Below, piece after piece: positions 1-8,614 of a stretch of 64,000 bases of DNA. Source of the DNA: Micromonospora sp. WMMD1082 (GTDB lineage: Bacteria; Actinomycetota; Actinomycetes; Mycobacteriales; Micromonosporaceae); NCBI RefSeq assembly GCF_029626175.1, contig NZ_JARUBM010000002.1, positions 3,737,001-3,801,000 of the forward strand, given 5' to 3'. Under the pieces are notes generated by a model. It made no database searches and was not told the DNA's origin. It saw only the letters and a program-made list of their open reading frames with translations. The translations under genes were made by a program, and so were the position numbers. Each line of letters starts with the position of its first letter. The first letter of the stretch is position 1.

Positions 1-164
1 GCTCGCGGCTCACGGCAGCCGGGGCCGGTCGAGTTCATGACCGGGCCACAGCTTCGGGTTCGGAAAACAGGACGACCTTGGTCGAGGCGACCGGACGTCT
101 GGTTCGCCTTGCATGTTGTACGCGTCCGGTCGCGGATTGACAGCGGCTCTGGAGGCGGACGAGA
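1..164. other. Left edge, no gene recognised
   Basis: No coding frame here has recognisable protein character. The stretch precedes the first cobalamin riboswitch and probably carries its promoter, but no clear -10/-35 pair is visible. Confidence 0.4.
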
Positions 165-300
165 CTGGCGCGACAACTGAACAGCCGCGTGTGCGTGTGG
201 GGGAAGTCCGGTCGAAGTCCGGCGCTGGCCCGCAACGGTGGGCCGCCGGGGGTATCCCTGGTGGCGAGCCCGAATACCTGCCGTGCCCGCGAGTCCTGCT
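165..300 (+). promoter_or_regulatory. Cobalamin riboswitch 1
   Basis: The core motifs are in order: GGGAAGTCCGG at 201-211, the B12-box-like GGCGCTGGCCCGCAAC at 221-236, then GAGCCCGAATACCTGCCG at 266-283, which matches the usual 3' part (AGxCxGGAxACCTGCC). About 100 nt of GC-rich, hairpin-prone sequence follows before the gene at 399 and could hold the expression platform. AdoCbl or related cobalamin should reduce expression of the two secreted proteins downstream. Outer boundaries are approximate. Confidence 0.85.
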
Positions 301-398
301 TCTCACCCGTCGTGGCCCACGGGTCGGAGGCCGGCCCGTCGTACCCGTCCGGGTGGGCCGGGTTTCTGACGACCGCCGGGCCGGAAAGGGCGCTTCCG

Positions 399-1442
399 AT
401 GGTCGTCCGCCTGAGCCGGTACCGCCTGCTCGCCCTGTTCTGCGGTGTGCTCACCGCTCTCACTCTCACCACCCCGGCGATCGCCGCACCCGTTCAGGTC
501 GGTGCGGTTCGGTCGGACGCGGCTGCTGGCTGGTTGGCTCGCCAGTTGGTCGACGGGGAACGTTTCGAGGCCGTCTTCGACGGCGTCGCGTATCCGGACC
601 AGGGGCTGACTCTCGACGCGGTTCTCGCGTTCGCCGCTGCCGGTGTCGCCGACGACTTCGGGGCGCGGGCTCTGGCCTGGGTCAGCCGACCGGAGGTCCG
701 GGACGGGTATGTCGGCGACAGCGCCCCGGAGGCGTACGCGGGTGCGACCGCCAAGCTGGCCCTCGCCGTGGCGGTACGCGGTGGCGACCCGACCGACGTC
801 GGCGGTGTGGATCTCGTCGCCCGGTTGCTGTCGCTGCAGACGCCCAGCGGCCGGTTCACTGACCGGTCAGCGTGGGGCGACTTCAGCAACGCGTTCAGCC
901 AGTCGTTCGCGCTCCTCGCGCTGGACCGCACCGCCCAGGGCGTACCGGCGGTCGCCGCCGGGTGGCTGGCCGGTACCCGGTGCCCGGACGGCGGCTATCC
1001 GCTGCTGCCGGCGCAGCCGGTCTGCGTCTCCGATGTGGACGCCACCGCCGTCGTGGTGCAGGCGTTGCGGGCCGCGGGCCGGTGGGCCGACGCCGCCGCG
1101 GGCCTGCGCTGGCTGGTGTCCGTGCAGCACGTCGACGGCGGGTTCGCCAACGCCGGCGGGATCGCGAACGCCAACAGCACCGGGCTGGCGGCACAGGCGC
1201 TGCGCGACGGCGGTAGGCCACTGGCCTGGTTGCGGGCCCGCGTCTTCCTGGCCGGTCTGCAGGTCGGTTGCGCCGCGCCGGTGGCCGACCGGGGCGCGGT
1301 CGACTTCGACGGCGGCGCCTTCGACCCGGACACCGCCACCCGCGCCACCGCCCAGGCCGTCCTCGGCCTGACCGGCACCGGATACGCCCGGCTTTCCGCC
1401 GCCACCGCGACTCCCGGCGCGCCCATCCTGCCCTGCCGCTGA
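399..1442 (+). CDS. Secreted alpha/alpha-barrel protein with squalene-cyclase/prenyltransferase repeats, putative soluble cobalamin-binding subunit
   Basis: The protein has 347 aa. It opens with a signal peptide (basic start, hydrophobic core, cleavage near AIAAP), so ATG 399 behind GGAAAGG is preferred to the upstream GTG at 189 inside the riboswitch. Repeated QTPSGRF, CPDGGYPL, VDGGFANAGG and FDGGAFD turns are typical of the prenyltransferase/squalene-oxidase repeat family, whose fold is also the large domain of animal transcobalamin and intrinsic factor. There is no C-terminal anchor, so it is probably released. It follows a cobalamin riboswitch and precedes a DUF4430-type protein, which supports a role in extracellular B12 capture. 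An enzymatic role is not excluded, but no cyclase DxDD motif was seen. Confidence 0.8.
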   Translation: MVVRLSRYRLLALFCGVLTALTLTTPAIAAPVQVGAVRSDAAAGWLARQLVDGERFEAVFDGVAYPDQGLTLDAVLAFAAAGVADDFGARALAWVSRPEVRDGYVGDSAPEAYAGATAKLALAVAVRGGDPTDVGGVDLVARLLSLQTPSGRFTDRSAWGDFSNAFSQSFALLALDRTAQGVPAVAAGWLAGTRCPDGGYPLLPAQPVCVSDVDATAVVVQALRAAGRWADAAAGLRWLVSVQHVDGGFANAGGIANANSTGLAAQALRDGGRPLAWLRARVFLAGLQVGCAAPVADRGAVDFDGGAFDPDTATRATAQAVLGLTGTGYARLSAATATPGAPILPCR

Positions 1443-1478
1443 CCACCCGAAAGAATCCGTCCCACCGAAGGAGTGTCC

Positions 1479-1967
1479 ATGTCCCGTGTCCAGCATCCCG
1501 TCCGCCGGTGGCTCGCCGGCCTGGTGGCGGCCGCCGTCGTCGCCGTAGGGCTGATCGCTGTCGAGCCGTCTCCCCGGGCTGCGCAGGCTGCCGCGTGCCC
1601 CGGTACCTCCGGGGTCACCGTGGTGGTCGACTACGGCCCGCTCGGCGGGGGTGTCCAGGTGGCGTGTGCTCCCGGTGACCCGGCGACCGGGCTGGCTGCC
1701 CTGCAGGGTGCCGGCTTCGCGGTGACCGGTACGCAACGGTGGGGGTTGGCCTTCATCTGCCGGATCAACGGACAGCCGACCGCCGCGACGGAACCCTGCA
1801 TCAACACGCCACCGGCCAGCGCGTACTGGTCGTACTGGCACGCCTCCGGCAGCGGTGCCGCGTGGACGTACAGCACGTTGGGGGCGACCAGCTACAACCC
1901 GGCGCCGGGTACGGTCGAGGGCTGGTCCTTCGGCGCTGGCGCGGCACCCAGCATCACCGCGCCCTGA
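1479..1967 (+). CDS. Secreted DUF4430-type beta-domain protein, putative soluble cobalamin-binding subunit
   Basis: The protein has 162 aa. ATG 1479 follows an AAGGAG ribosome site at 1468-1473. A signal peptide (about residues 1-38, ending AQAA) precedes one compact domain with VTVVVDY, a conserved TGLAALQGAGF helix, WGLAFICRING, PPASAYWSYWHA and a final EGWSFG. This pattern matches DUF4430, the domain also found at the C terminus of transcobalamin-type proteins. Several cysteines could form disulfides. It ends without an anchor. It sits 36 nt after the barrel gene in the same riboswitch unit, so the two probably act as the split halves of one B12 binder. Confidence 0.8.
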   Translation: MSRVQHPVRRWLAGLVAAAVVAVGLIAVEPSPRAAQAAACPGTSGVTVVVDYGPLGGGVQVACAPGDPATGLAALQGAGFAVTGTQRWGLAFICRINGQPTAATEPCINTPPASAYWSYWHASGSGAAWTYSTLGATSYNPAPGTVEGWSFGAGAAPSITAP

Positions 1968-2000
1968 CCTGCGTGTAACCTGCGTGAGCCGTGATGTGTG

Positions 2001-2062
2001 CCGGGTGTCGACCGCCGCGCTGGTGTCGTGAGGCGACCGGGCGGTACGGTGTCGACACCCGG
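2001..2062. terminator. Long-loop inverted repeat between the first pair and riboswitch 2
   Basis: CCGGGTGTCGAC at 2001-2012 is perfectly inverted at 2051-2062, with a 38-nt loop. It lies between the end of the first unit and the second riboswitch. It could end transcription of the first unit or serve as a regulator site. No U-tract follows, so a classical intrinsic terminator is not established. Confidence 0.4.
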
Positions 2063-2084
2063 TGCGTCGGGTGAACAACTGGAT

Positions 2085-2185
2085 ACGTCCTGTGTGGGGG
2101 GAAGTCGGTAGAAGCCGGCGCTGACCCGCAACCGTGAGCGAGACGTGTCTCGCGAGCCGGAATGCCCCGGACAGGACGAGCGGCT
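2085..2185 (+). promoter_or_regulatory. Cobalamin riboswitch 2
   Basis: GGGGGAAGTCGG near 2096-2107, the B12 box GCCGGCGCTGACCCGCAACC at 2114-2133 and GAGCCGGAATGCCC around 2154-2167 reproduce the cobalamin riboswitch order. About 130 nt of structured leader follows before the ATG at 2314. The upstream GTG at 2134 lies inside the aptamer and is not a plausible start. It controls the anchored barrel/beta pair and the ECF transporter. Confidence 0.87.
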
Positions 2186-2313
2186 TCCACTGTCGAGGTT
2201 TACAGGGTGGAGTCCGGACATCCGGGGTCGGCGGCCGTCGCGGTCACGCGAGCGGATGCCGTCACCGGTGCCTTTCGGAGCTTTCACCGACCGCTCTGCG
2301 AAAGGCACCCCTC

Positions 2314-3774
2314 ATGCCCAGGTTCCCGCTCCGGCGCGTCGGCGCCGGTCTCGGCGTCGCCACCACCACGGTGCTCGCCCTCGTCGCCGCCACACCCCTC
2401 GGCGGGGCGGCCGCATCCTCCCCGGCCCACGCCGCCGCCGCGCGTGACGCCGCGTCCTGGCTCGCCGGCGAGTACGCCGACGGCGCACTGCCCGGGCCGT
2501 TCGCTGCCCAGGACTGGGGGTTGAGCATCGACGGCCTGCTCGCCCTCGCCGCCACCGGCGTGGCCGCACCGACCCAGCGGGCGGCGACCGCGCAGATAGC
2601 CGCGCACGTGCGGTCCTACAACAGCTACGACGACTGGGGCATCGAGGGCTTTACCGACGGTGGTGCCACCGCGAAACTGCTCTACGCCGCCTCCGCCGCC
2701 AACGCGGATCCCACCGACTTCGGCGGCTGGGACCTGCGCGCGGAGACCCTGGCGCTGATCGCCGGGGCGGACACCGGTCACCAGCACGGCCGGATCACCA
2801 GCCGGACCAGCGAGGCGACGGGGCCGGACCCCAGCAACACCTTCGACCAGTCCTTCGCGGTGCTGGGTCTGGCCCGCAGCGGCGGCGTGCCGCAGGAGAC
2901 TGTCGACTTCCTCGTCCGACAGCAATGCACCGCCGGCGGCTTCCGGCTCTACCCCGACGCCGACGGGGCACCATCGCCGTCCTGCGATGCCCAGACCAAC
3001 GCCACGCTCGACGTCGACTCGACCGCGATGGCCGTCCAAGCGCTGCTGGCAAGCGGCGCCACCGGCGCGGACGACGCGGCCCGGCGCGGCGCCGACTGGT
3101 TGGTGGCGCAACAAAGCGTCGATGGGTCGTTCGGCGGTTCGGGGCCGACCAGCGGCGCGAATTCCAACAGCACCGGCCTCGCCGGGCAGGCCCTCGCCGC
3201 GGCCGGCCGCGACACCGAGGCCGCACGGGCCGCCGAGGCCCTGGCGGCGCTTCAGCTCACCGCCGGCAACGGGGGCGCCGCAGCGGCCGACGCCGGCGCC
3301 ATCGCGTACAACACCGAGGCGCTGACCGAGGCGGTCAGCACGGGGATCGCCGAACACCTCCGGGACCAGTGGCGCCGCGCCACCGCGCAGGCGCTGCTCG
3401 GGCTGGCCCAGGTGCCGCTGGGCCGCATCGGCCTCGACCCACCACCCTCGGGCGAACCCACCCCGTCGACCACCGCGTCGCCGACGCCGACCGGGTCAGC
3501 CACGCCCACCGGCTCACCGACCCCGACCGCCTCGCCCACGCCGACCGCCTCGCCCACCGACAGCCCGACGCCGAGCGCCTCCCCAAGCGACCCACCGCCC
3601 TCGCCCACCGCCACGACGCCGACTCCCACCCCCTCCGCCACCAGCCCCGCCGCAGGCGGGCCGGGCCGCCTGCCGACCACCGGCGCGGCGATCGGCGCGT
3701 ACGCGCTCACCGCGCTGCTGCTCGTCGGCGGGGGAGCGGTACTGCTGCTCCTCGGACGGCGGCGAGCCACATGA
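2314..3774 (+). CDS. Surface-anchored (LPxTG) alpha/alpha-barrel protein, putative cobalamin-capture receptor
   Basis: The protein has 486 aa. ATG 2314 follows GAAAGG. Order: signal peptide (about 1-40), alpha/alpha barrel with the same repeat signatures as the 399-1442 product (DWGLSIDGLLALAATGV, CTAGGFRLYP, VDSTAMAVQALLASGA, SVDGSFGGSG), then a Pro/Thr/Ser-rich spacer of about 75 residues. It ends with an LPTTG sorting signal, a hydrophobic segment and a GRRRAT basic tail. The spacer and sortase motif are typical of proteins displayed through the cell wall. It is the anchored paralogue of the first barrel protein and overlaps the next gene by 4 nt. Together with the ECF genes it suggests a B12 receptor handing ligand to the membrane. 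Confidence 0.82.
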   Translation: MPRFPLRRVGAGLGVATTTVLALVAATPLGGAAASSPAHAAAARDAASWLAGEYADGALPGPFAAQDWGLSIDGLLALAATGVAAPTQRAATAQIAAHVRSYNSYDDWGIEGFTDGGATAKLLYAASAANADPTDFGGWDLRAETLALIAGADTGHQHGRITSRTSEATGPDPSNTFDQSFAVLGLARSGGVPQETVDFLVRQQCTAGGFRLYPDADGAPSPSCDAQTNATLDVDSTAMAVQALLASGATGADDAARRGADWLVAQQSVDGSFGGSGPTSGANSNSTGLAGQALAAAGRDTEAARAAEALAALQLTAGNGGAAAADAGAIAYNTEALTEAVSTGIAEHLRDQWRRATAQALLGLAQVPLGRIGLDPPPSGEPTPSTTASPTPTGSATPTGSPTPTASPTPTASPTDSPTPSASPSDPPPSPTATTPTPTPSATSPAAGGPGRLPTTGAAIGAYALTALLLVGGGAVLLLLGRRRAT

Positions 3775-4715
3775 TTGCCCGGGCTACCCGGGGCGTGCTC
3801 GTGCTCGTCCTCGCCGCCGCCGGGATTCTCGTCGGACCAGGACCGGCCGCCGCTGGCAGCGCCGGCTACTGCCCGGACGCCAACGGCGTCACCGTCGTCG
3901 TGGACTTCAAGGAACTCGGCGGCGGCACGGTCGTCCGATGCGCCCCCGGCGACCAGGCCACCGGCCTGGCGGCGCTGAAGAACGCCGGCTTCCAGATCGC
4001 CGGCACGCTGCGCTGGGGCGAGGGGTTCATCTGCCGGATCGAGGGCAAACCCACGGCCAGCGCGGAGAAATGCGTTGACACGCCACCGGCCAGCGCCTAC
4101 TGGTCGTACTGGCACGCGCCCAACGGCGGCACCTGGGCGTACAGCGACAGGGGTGTCCTCAACCGCAAGCCACCGGCGGGCAGCTTCGAAGGCTGGTCGT
4201 TCTCCCTCAACCGCAGTGCCGACAACGCACCTCGGCCAGCGGTGGCACCGAACCGGCCAGCGCCACCGCCGCCCCGTACGTCCGCCCCGCCGCCACCGAC
4301 GTCCGCGCCGGCACCGCCGCCCCGCACCTCGGCACCGGCGCCCCCACCCCGTCCATCGTCGCCGGCCTCCCGGCCACCGACTGTCGGCGCACCCGCCGCA
4401 CCGGTTGCCACCACGCCGGCTGGCGTGACGGTGCCGCCGTCCGCCGACCCAGCTGGTTCGGCCCCGGTCGGTAGCCCACCTGCCCCGCCGACCGGTGCGT
4501 CAAGGCCGGTGGAGACTGCCCCACCGCTCGGCGCCCCGGCCGCCGCGTCATCGGCCGGGCCGACGGAGTCGTTCCCGGCGACCGAGGTCACCGCCACCCG
4601 GGATAGCGGCGGACTCCCGCTCGGCACCCTGGCCGGACTGCTCCTGCTGGTCGCCCTCGCCGGCGGCGGGATCGTCGCGGCACGTCGCCGGCGGACCGCC
4701 GAACCGGATGACTGA
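3771..4715 (+). CDS. Membrane-anchored DUF4430-type beta-domain protein, putative cobalamin-capture partner
   Basis: The protein has 314 aa and its ATG overlaps the preceding stop (ATGA). A signal peptide leads to a DUF4430-type domain of about 110 residues closely similar to the 1479-1967 product (TVVVDFKELGGG, TGLAALKNAGF, WGEGFICRIEGKP, PPASAYWSYWHAP, FEGWSFS). A Pro/Ala-rich region of about 130 residues follows, then one C-terminal membrane helix (GLPLGTLAGLLLLVALAGG) and a basic tail. It is the anchored version of the small B12-binding half and overlaps the ECF T-subunit gene by 8 nt. GLPLGT is only loosely like a sortase signal, so direct membrane anchoring is the safer reading. Confidence 0.8.
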   Translation: MIARATRGVLVLVLAAAGILVGPGPAAAGSAGYCPDANGVTVVVDFKELGGGTVVRCAPGDQATGLAALKNAGFQIAGTLRWGEGFICRIEGKPTASAEKCVDTPPASAYWSYWHAPNGGTWAYSDRGVLNRKPPAGSFEGWSFSLNRSADNAPRPAVAPNRPAPPPPRTSAPPPPTSAPAPPPRTSAPAPPPRPSSPASRPPTVGAPAAPVATTPAGVTVPPSADPAGSAPVGSPPAPPTGASRPVETAPPLGAPAAASSAGPTESFPATEVTATRDSGGLPLGTLAGLLLLVALAGGGIVAARRRRTAEPDD

Positions 4716-5961
4716 CCAGGCCACCACCGGCAACGGCGTGCCCCCGCGGGCACCGGCGGCACCGCCAGCCACCCCGCTCGCCACGGTGGCGGCCGGACGG
4801 CTGCCCCGGGCACTGCATCCGGGCGCCTGGTGGCTGTGGGCGCTCGGTCTGGCGACCGCGGCCAGTTACACCACGAACCCGTTGCCCCTGGCGATGCTCA
4901 TCGCCGCCGCCGCGCTGGTGGTCGTCCGCCGCCGTGGCGACGCCCCCTGGGCGTTCGCGTTCCGGATGTACCTGGTACTCGGCGCGGTGATCGTGGCCAT
5001 GCGGGTCGTGTTCCGGTTCGTCCTCGGCGGCGGACAGGGCGACCACGTCCTGCTGCACCTGCCGGAGATACCGCTGCCGGCCTGGACGGCCGGCATCCGA
5101 CTGTTCGGGCCGGTCGCCGCCGAACAACTCCTCGGCGGGTTCTACGATGGACTACGCCTGGCGACGATGCTCGTCTGCCTCGGCGCCGCGAACGCCCTGG
5201 CCAACCCGAAGCGCCTCCTCAAGGCCGTCCCCGGTGCCCTGTACGCGGTCAGCACGGCGGTGGTGGTCGCTCTGTCGGTCGCCCCGCAGCTGGTCGAGAG
5301 CGTGCTGCGGGTACGCCGGGCCCGGCGACTGCGCGGCGCGACCGGCCACGGGCTGCGGTCGCTACGCGGCATCGCCCTGCCCGTGCTGGCCGACGCCCTG
5401 GACCGATCGCTCGCCTTGGCGGCGGCGATGGACTCGCGCGGCTACGGCCGCACCGCCGCGATCCCGGCCGGCCAGCGCGCACTCACCGGCGGACTGGTGC
5501 TCGCCGGCCTGGTCGGCGTCTGCGTCGGCACGTACGGGTTGCTCGACGGCACCGCGCCCGGCTACCTCGGCCTGCCGATGCTGTTCGCCGGACTGGCGAC
5601 GGCAGTGGTCGGGATGCTGCTGGCCGGCCGTCAGGTGCGGCGCAGCCGTTACCGGCCGGACCGCTGGCGGGTCGCGGAACTCGCGGTCGCCGGCTGCGGC
5701 CTGGTCACCGCGGCGCTGATGATGACGGCCGGATCGGTGGACCCGGCGCGGCTCTACCCGCCGGTCAGCCCGCTCACCTGGCCGGAGCTGACCCCGCTGA
5801 TGGTGCTCGCCGTGGTGGCCGCCGTGGCGCCGGCCTGGCTGGCACCGCCGCCGACATCCGCGGCGCACTCCGCTCCGCGACCGCCGCTCGCCCCGCCGCC
5901 GGACGGTTCGACCCGCAGCGCGCCGAGCCGCGCCACCACGCAGCCGGAGGTGCAGCCATGA
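4708..5961 (+). CDS. ECF transporter T component (EcfT), predicted cobalamin uptake
   Basis: The protein has 417 aa. ATG 4708 overlaps the upstream stop. Hydrophobic helices at the N terminus (TNPLPLAMLIAAAALVVV onward) and the RVRRARRLRGATG stretch fit EcfT/CbiQ proteins, whose coupling helices carry short Ala-Arg-Gly-type motifs that contact the ATPases. AMDSRGYGR is a characteristic CbiQ-family signature. A Pro-rich tail closes the protein. In ECF systems EcfT bridges the substrate-binding S protein and the ATPases. Operon position between the B12-capture pair and A/S genes, under riboswitch 2, argues for cobalamin rather than cobalt or biotin. Confidence 0.85.
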   Translation: MTDQATTGNGVPPRAPAAPPATPLATVAAGRLPRALHPGAWWLWALGLATAASYTTNPLPLAMLIAAAALVVVRRRGDAPWAFAFRMYLVLGAVIVAMRVVFRFVLGGGQGDHVLLHLPEIPLPAWTAGIRLFGPVAAEQLLGGFYDGLRLATMLVCLGAANALANPKRLLKAVPGALYAVSTAVVVALSVAPQLVESVLRVRRARRLRGATGHGLRSLRGIALPVLADALDRSLALAAAMDSRGYGRTAAIPAGQRALTGGLVLAGLVGVCVGTYGLLDGTAPGYLGLPMLFAGLATAVVGMLLAGRQVRRSRYRPDRWRVAELAVAGCGLVTAALMMTAGSVDPARLYPPVSPLTWPELTPLMVLAVVAAVAPAWLAPPPTSAAHSAPRPPLAPPPDGSTRSAPSRATTQPEVQP

Positions 5962-7583
5962 TCGAGTTTGACCGTGTCACCGTCCACTACGCCGAGACCC
6001 GCGAACCGATGCTGCGCGACGTGAGCCTGCACATCCCGGAGGGAGAACTGTGCCTGGTCGCCGGGCGCACCGGTGCCGGCAAGTCGACCCTGCTGCGGGC
6101 CATCAACGGGCTGGTACCGCACTTCACCGGCGGCACCCTGCACGGCACCGTGACCGTGCACGGACGGGACACCCGCCAGCACCCGCCACGCGATCTCGCC
6201 GACGTCGTCGGTGTCGTCGGACAGGACCCCCTCGCCGGCTTCGTCACCGACACCGTCGAAGAGGAACTCGCCTACGGCATGGAACAACTCGCCCTTCCCA
6301 CGGCGGTCATGCGCAAACGCGTCGAGGAGACCCTCGACCTGCTCGGCATCGCCGACCTGCGCGACCGCCCGCTGCGGACCCTCTCCGGCGGGCAGCAGCA
6401 GCGGGCCGCCATCGGCGCGGTCCTCACCAGCCACCCGCAGGTGCTCGTCCTCGACGAACCGACCTCCGCGTTGGATCCCACCGCCGCCGAGGACGTCCTG
6501 GCCGCCGTCACCCGCCTGGTCCACGACCTCGGCGTCACCGTCGTCGTGGCCGAACACCGCCTCGAACGCGTCGTGCAGTACGCCGACCGGCTGCTGTACC
6601 TGCCCGGCGACGGCACCGTCATCGACGGGCAACCGGCCGCGGTCCTCGCCGATGTCGACATCGCCCCACCGCTGGTGGAACTGGGCCGGGTCGCCGGCTG
6701 GATACCCCTACCCCTGTCCGTACGCGACGCCCGCCGCCACGCGACGGATCTCCGGCAGCGGCTCGCCGACACCGCGCCACCCCCGGTAAAGCCGCACCCG
6801 GATGGCGCCCCGGTGCTGACCGCCCGCCGGGTCGTGGTCCGCTACCCGGGCACCGTCGCCGTGGCCGGCGTCGACCTCGATCTGCACCCAGGCCAGATCG
6901 TCGCCCTGATGGGACGCAACGGTTCCGGAAAATCCAGCCTGCTCTGGGCGCTGCAGGGCAGCGGACCCCGACAGGGCGGCACGGTCACCGGCCCCGACGG
7001 TGCCACCGACCCGAAGACACTCCCCGCCGGCCGTGCCCGCCGCCAGGTGGGGCTGGTTCCGCAAACCCCGGCCGACCTGCTCTACCTCGAAACGGTCAAC
7101 GCCGAGTGCACGCAGGCCGACCGCGAGGCCGACGCCCCCGCCGGCACCTGCCGGGCGCTGCTCGACGACCTCACCCCGGGGCTGCCCGCCGACCAGCACC
7201 CACGCGACCTGTCCGAAGGGCAACGCCTGGCCCTCGCGCTCGCGGTCCAGCTCACCGCCGCCCCACCGGTCGTCCTGCTCGACGAGCCGACCCGAGGGCT
7301 GGACTACCTCGCCAAACGACAGTTCACCGCCATCGTCCAGCGTTTGGCCACCGAGGGCCGAGCGGTCATGGTCGCCACCCACGACGTCGAACTCGTCGCT
7401 GGCCTCGCCGACCGGATCGTCGTGATGGCTCAGGGTGAGATCGTGGCCGACGGCACCGCCGCCGAGGTCATGCTCGCCTCACCCGCCTTCGCTCCCCAGG
7501 CCGCCAAGGTCCTGGCCCCCCAACCCTGGCTCACCGTGGACCAGGTCACCGCCGCGCTGAACCGCCTCGGGGCACGGGGATGA
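5958..7583 (+). CDS. Fused ECF ATPase (EcfA1-EcfA2)
   Basis: The protein has 541 aa with two complete ABC ATPase halves. Half one: Walker A GRTGAGKST (about 36-44), signature LSGGQQQR (about 141), Walker B VLVLDEPTSALD (about 163). Half two: Walker A GRNGSGKSS (about 318), a changed signature LSEGQRLAL (about 417), Walker B VVLLDEPTRGLD (about 437). Fused A subunits are known in actinobacterial ECF loci. The gene overlaps ecfT and the S-subunit gene by 4 nt at each end, indicating translational coupling. It powers import through the T/S module. The Gly-to-Glu change in the second signature may make one catalytic site weaker. Confidence 0.9.
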   Translation: MIEFDRVTVHYAETREPMLRDVSLHIPEGELCLVAGRTGAGKSTLLRAINGLVPHFTGGTLHGTVTVHGRDTRQHPPRDLADVVGVVGQDPLAGFVTDTVEEELAYGMEQLALPTAVMRKRVEETLDLLGIADLRDRPLRTLSGGQQQRAAIGAVLTSHPQVLVLDEPTSALDPTAAEDVLAAVTRLVHDLGVTVVVAEHRLERVVQYADRLLYLPGDGTVIDGQPAAVLADVDIAPPLVELGRVAGWIPLPLSVRDARRHATDLRQRLADTAPPPVKPHPDGAPVLTARRVVVRYPGTVAVAGVDLDLHPGQIVALMGRNGSGKSSLLWALQGSGPRQGGTVTGPDGATDPKTLPAGRARRQVGLVPQTPADLLYLETVNAECTQADREADAPAGTCRALLDDLTPGLPADQHPRDLSEGQRLALALAVQLTAAPPVVLLDEPTRGLDYLAKRQFTAIVQRLATEGRAVMVATHDVELVAGLADRIVVMAQGEIVADGTAAEVMLASPAFAPQAAKVLAPQPWLTVDQVTAALNRLGARG

Positions 7584-8491
7584 CGACCGCCCTGCGGGTC
7601 GCCCCGCGCACCGCCGTCATCCTGATCCTCGCCTCCGCTGCCGCGCTGGCCACCTTCACCTGGCCGTTCTTCGTACCCGCCCAACCCGAGACCATGGCCC
7701 GCACCACCGAGGCGCCACTGGTCTTCATCGTCGTACTCCCGGTCCTGCTGGCCCTCGTACTGGCCGAACTCAGCTCCGGTGGCATTGACAGCAAGGCCCT
7801 GGCGATGCTCGGCGTGCTGGCCGCCGTCAACGCCGCCCTACGCCCGCTCGGCCCCGGCACCGCCGGCATCGAAACGGTGTTCTTCCTCCTCGTCCTCGCC
7901 GGCCGGGTCTTCGGAGCAGGCTTCGGATTCCTGCTCGGCGCCACCTCGCTGTTCGCCTCCGCCCTGCTCACCGCCGGCGTCGGGCCGTGGCTGCCGTTCC
8001 AGATGCTGGCCGCCGCCTGGGTCGGCCTCGGCGCCGGCCTGTTACCCGCACGGCCACGCGGCCGGGCCGAGATCGCCATGCTGGCCGGCTACGGCACCGT
8101 CGCCGCCTACGGCTACGGGCTGCTGATGAACCTCTGGTTCTGGCCGTTCAGTATCGGCGCGGACACCCAACTCTCCTACGTCGCCGGCGCGCCAGTCCTG
8201 GAGAACCTGCACCGCTTCGCCCTGTTCACCGCTATCACCTCCACCTTCGGCTGGGACACCGGCCGCGCCATCACCACCGCCGCCGCCATCACCCTGGTCG
8301 GACCCGCCGTCCTGGCCGCACTCCGCCGCGCCGCCCGCCGGGCCGCGTTCAACGCACCAGTCACCTTCGCCACGACACCGGCGCCCGCCGCGCTCCCGCC
8401 CGCGCCGGATGTCGATTCCGGCCCGCGGATCGGGGACCAGCCGGCTGCGGCAATCGACGCCAACCCGCCGCCCAAGCCGCCCGCGCAATAG
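7580..8491 (+). CDS. ECF transporter S component, probable cobalamin-specific (CbrT-like)
   Basis: The protein has 303 aa with about six hydrophobic segments: ILILASAAALATF, FIVVLPVLLALVL, VFFLLVLAGRVFGAGFGFLL and others, then a Pro/Ala-rich tail of about 50 residues. The GAGFGFLLGA and FGWDTGRAI patterns fit the CbrT-type S proteins that bind B12. Its ATG overlaps the ATPase stop and it is last in the riboswitch-2 operon. The substrate assignment rests mainly on the riboswitch and on the two transcobalamin-like proteins, not on binding residues. Confidence 0.75.
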   Translation: MTTALRVAPRTAVILILASAAALATFTWPFFVPAQPETMARTTEAPLVFIVVLPVLLALVLAELSSGGIDSKALAMLGVLAAVNAALRPLGPGTAGIETVFFLLVLAGRVFGAGFGFLLGATSLFASALLTAGVGPWLPFQMLAAAWVGLGAGLLPARPRGRAEIAMLAGYGTVAAYGYGLLMNLWFWPFSIGADTQLSYVAGAPVLENLHRFALFTAITSTFGWDTGRAITTAAAITLVGPAVLAALRRAARRAAFNAPVTFATTPAPAALPPAPDVDSGPRIGDQPAAAIDANPPPKPPAQ

Positions 8492-8614
8492 CGACACAGC
8501 GATGGACGCCAGCGGCAGGAGACCGGAGCGGCCCGTGGCGAGAACTTGCTGCTCGTCGATCGGACGATAGGGGTGAACGACGAACGCGGTCATGCGCTCG
8601 TCCTTTCCCGATTT

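Noticed and set aside
2001..2062. Inverted repeat as part of riboswitch 2
   Set aside because: It ends about 30 nt before the conserved core and its 38-nt loop fits no aptamer helix, so it is listed separately as a possible terminator or operator.
867..2078. Long minus-strand open frame (403 codons) opposite the first capture pair
   Set aside because: It has Arg/Gly/Pro-rich shadow composition, no domain and no ribosome site; the plus-strand genes are well supported.
2284..3357. Minus-strand open frame of 357 codons opposite the anchored barrel gene
   Set aside because: Low-complexity Gly/Val-rich antisense shadow of a GC-rich gene.
3430..3650. Repeated ACC/CCG-rich motifs that could look like a short tandem repeat or CRISPR
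   Set aside because: They encode the Pro/Thr/Ser spacer of a surface protein; there are no regular spacers or conserved repeat units.
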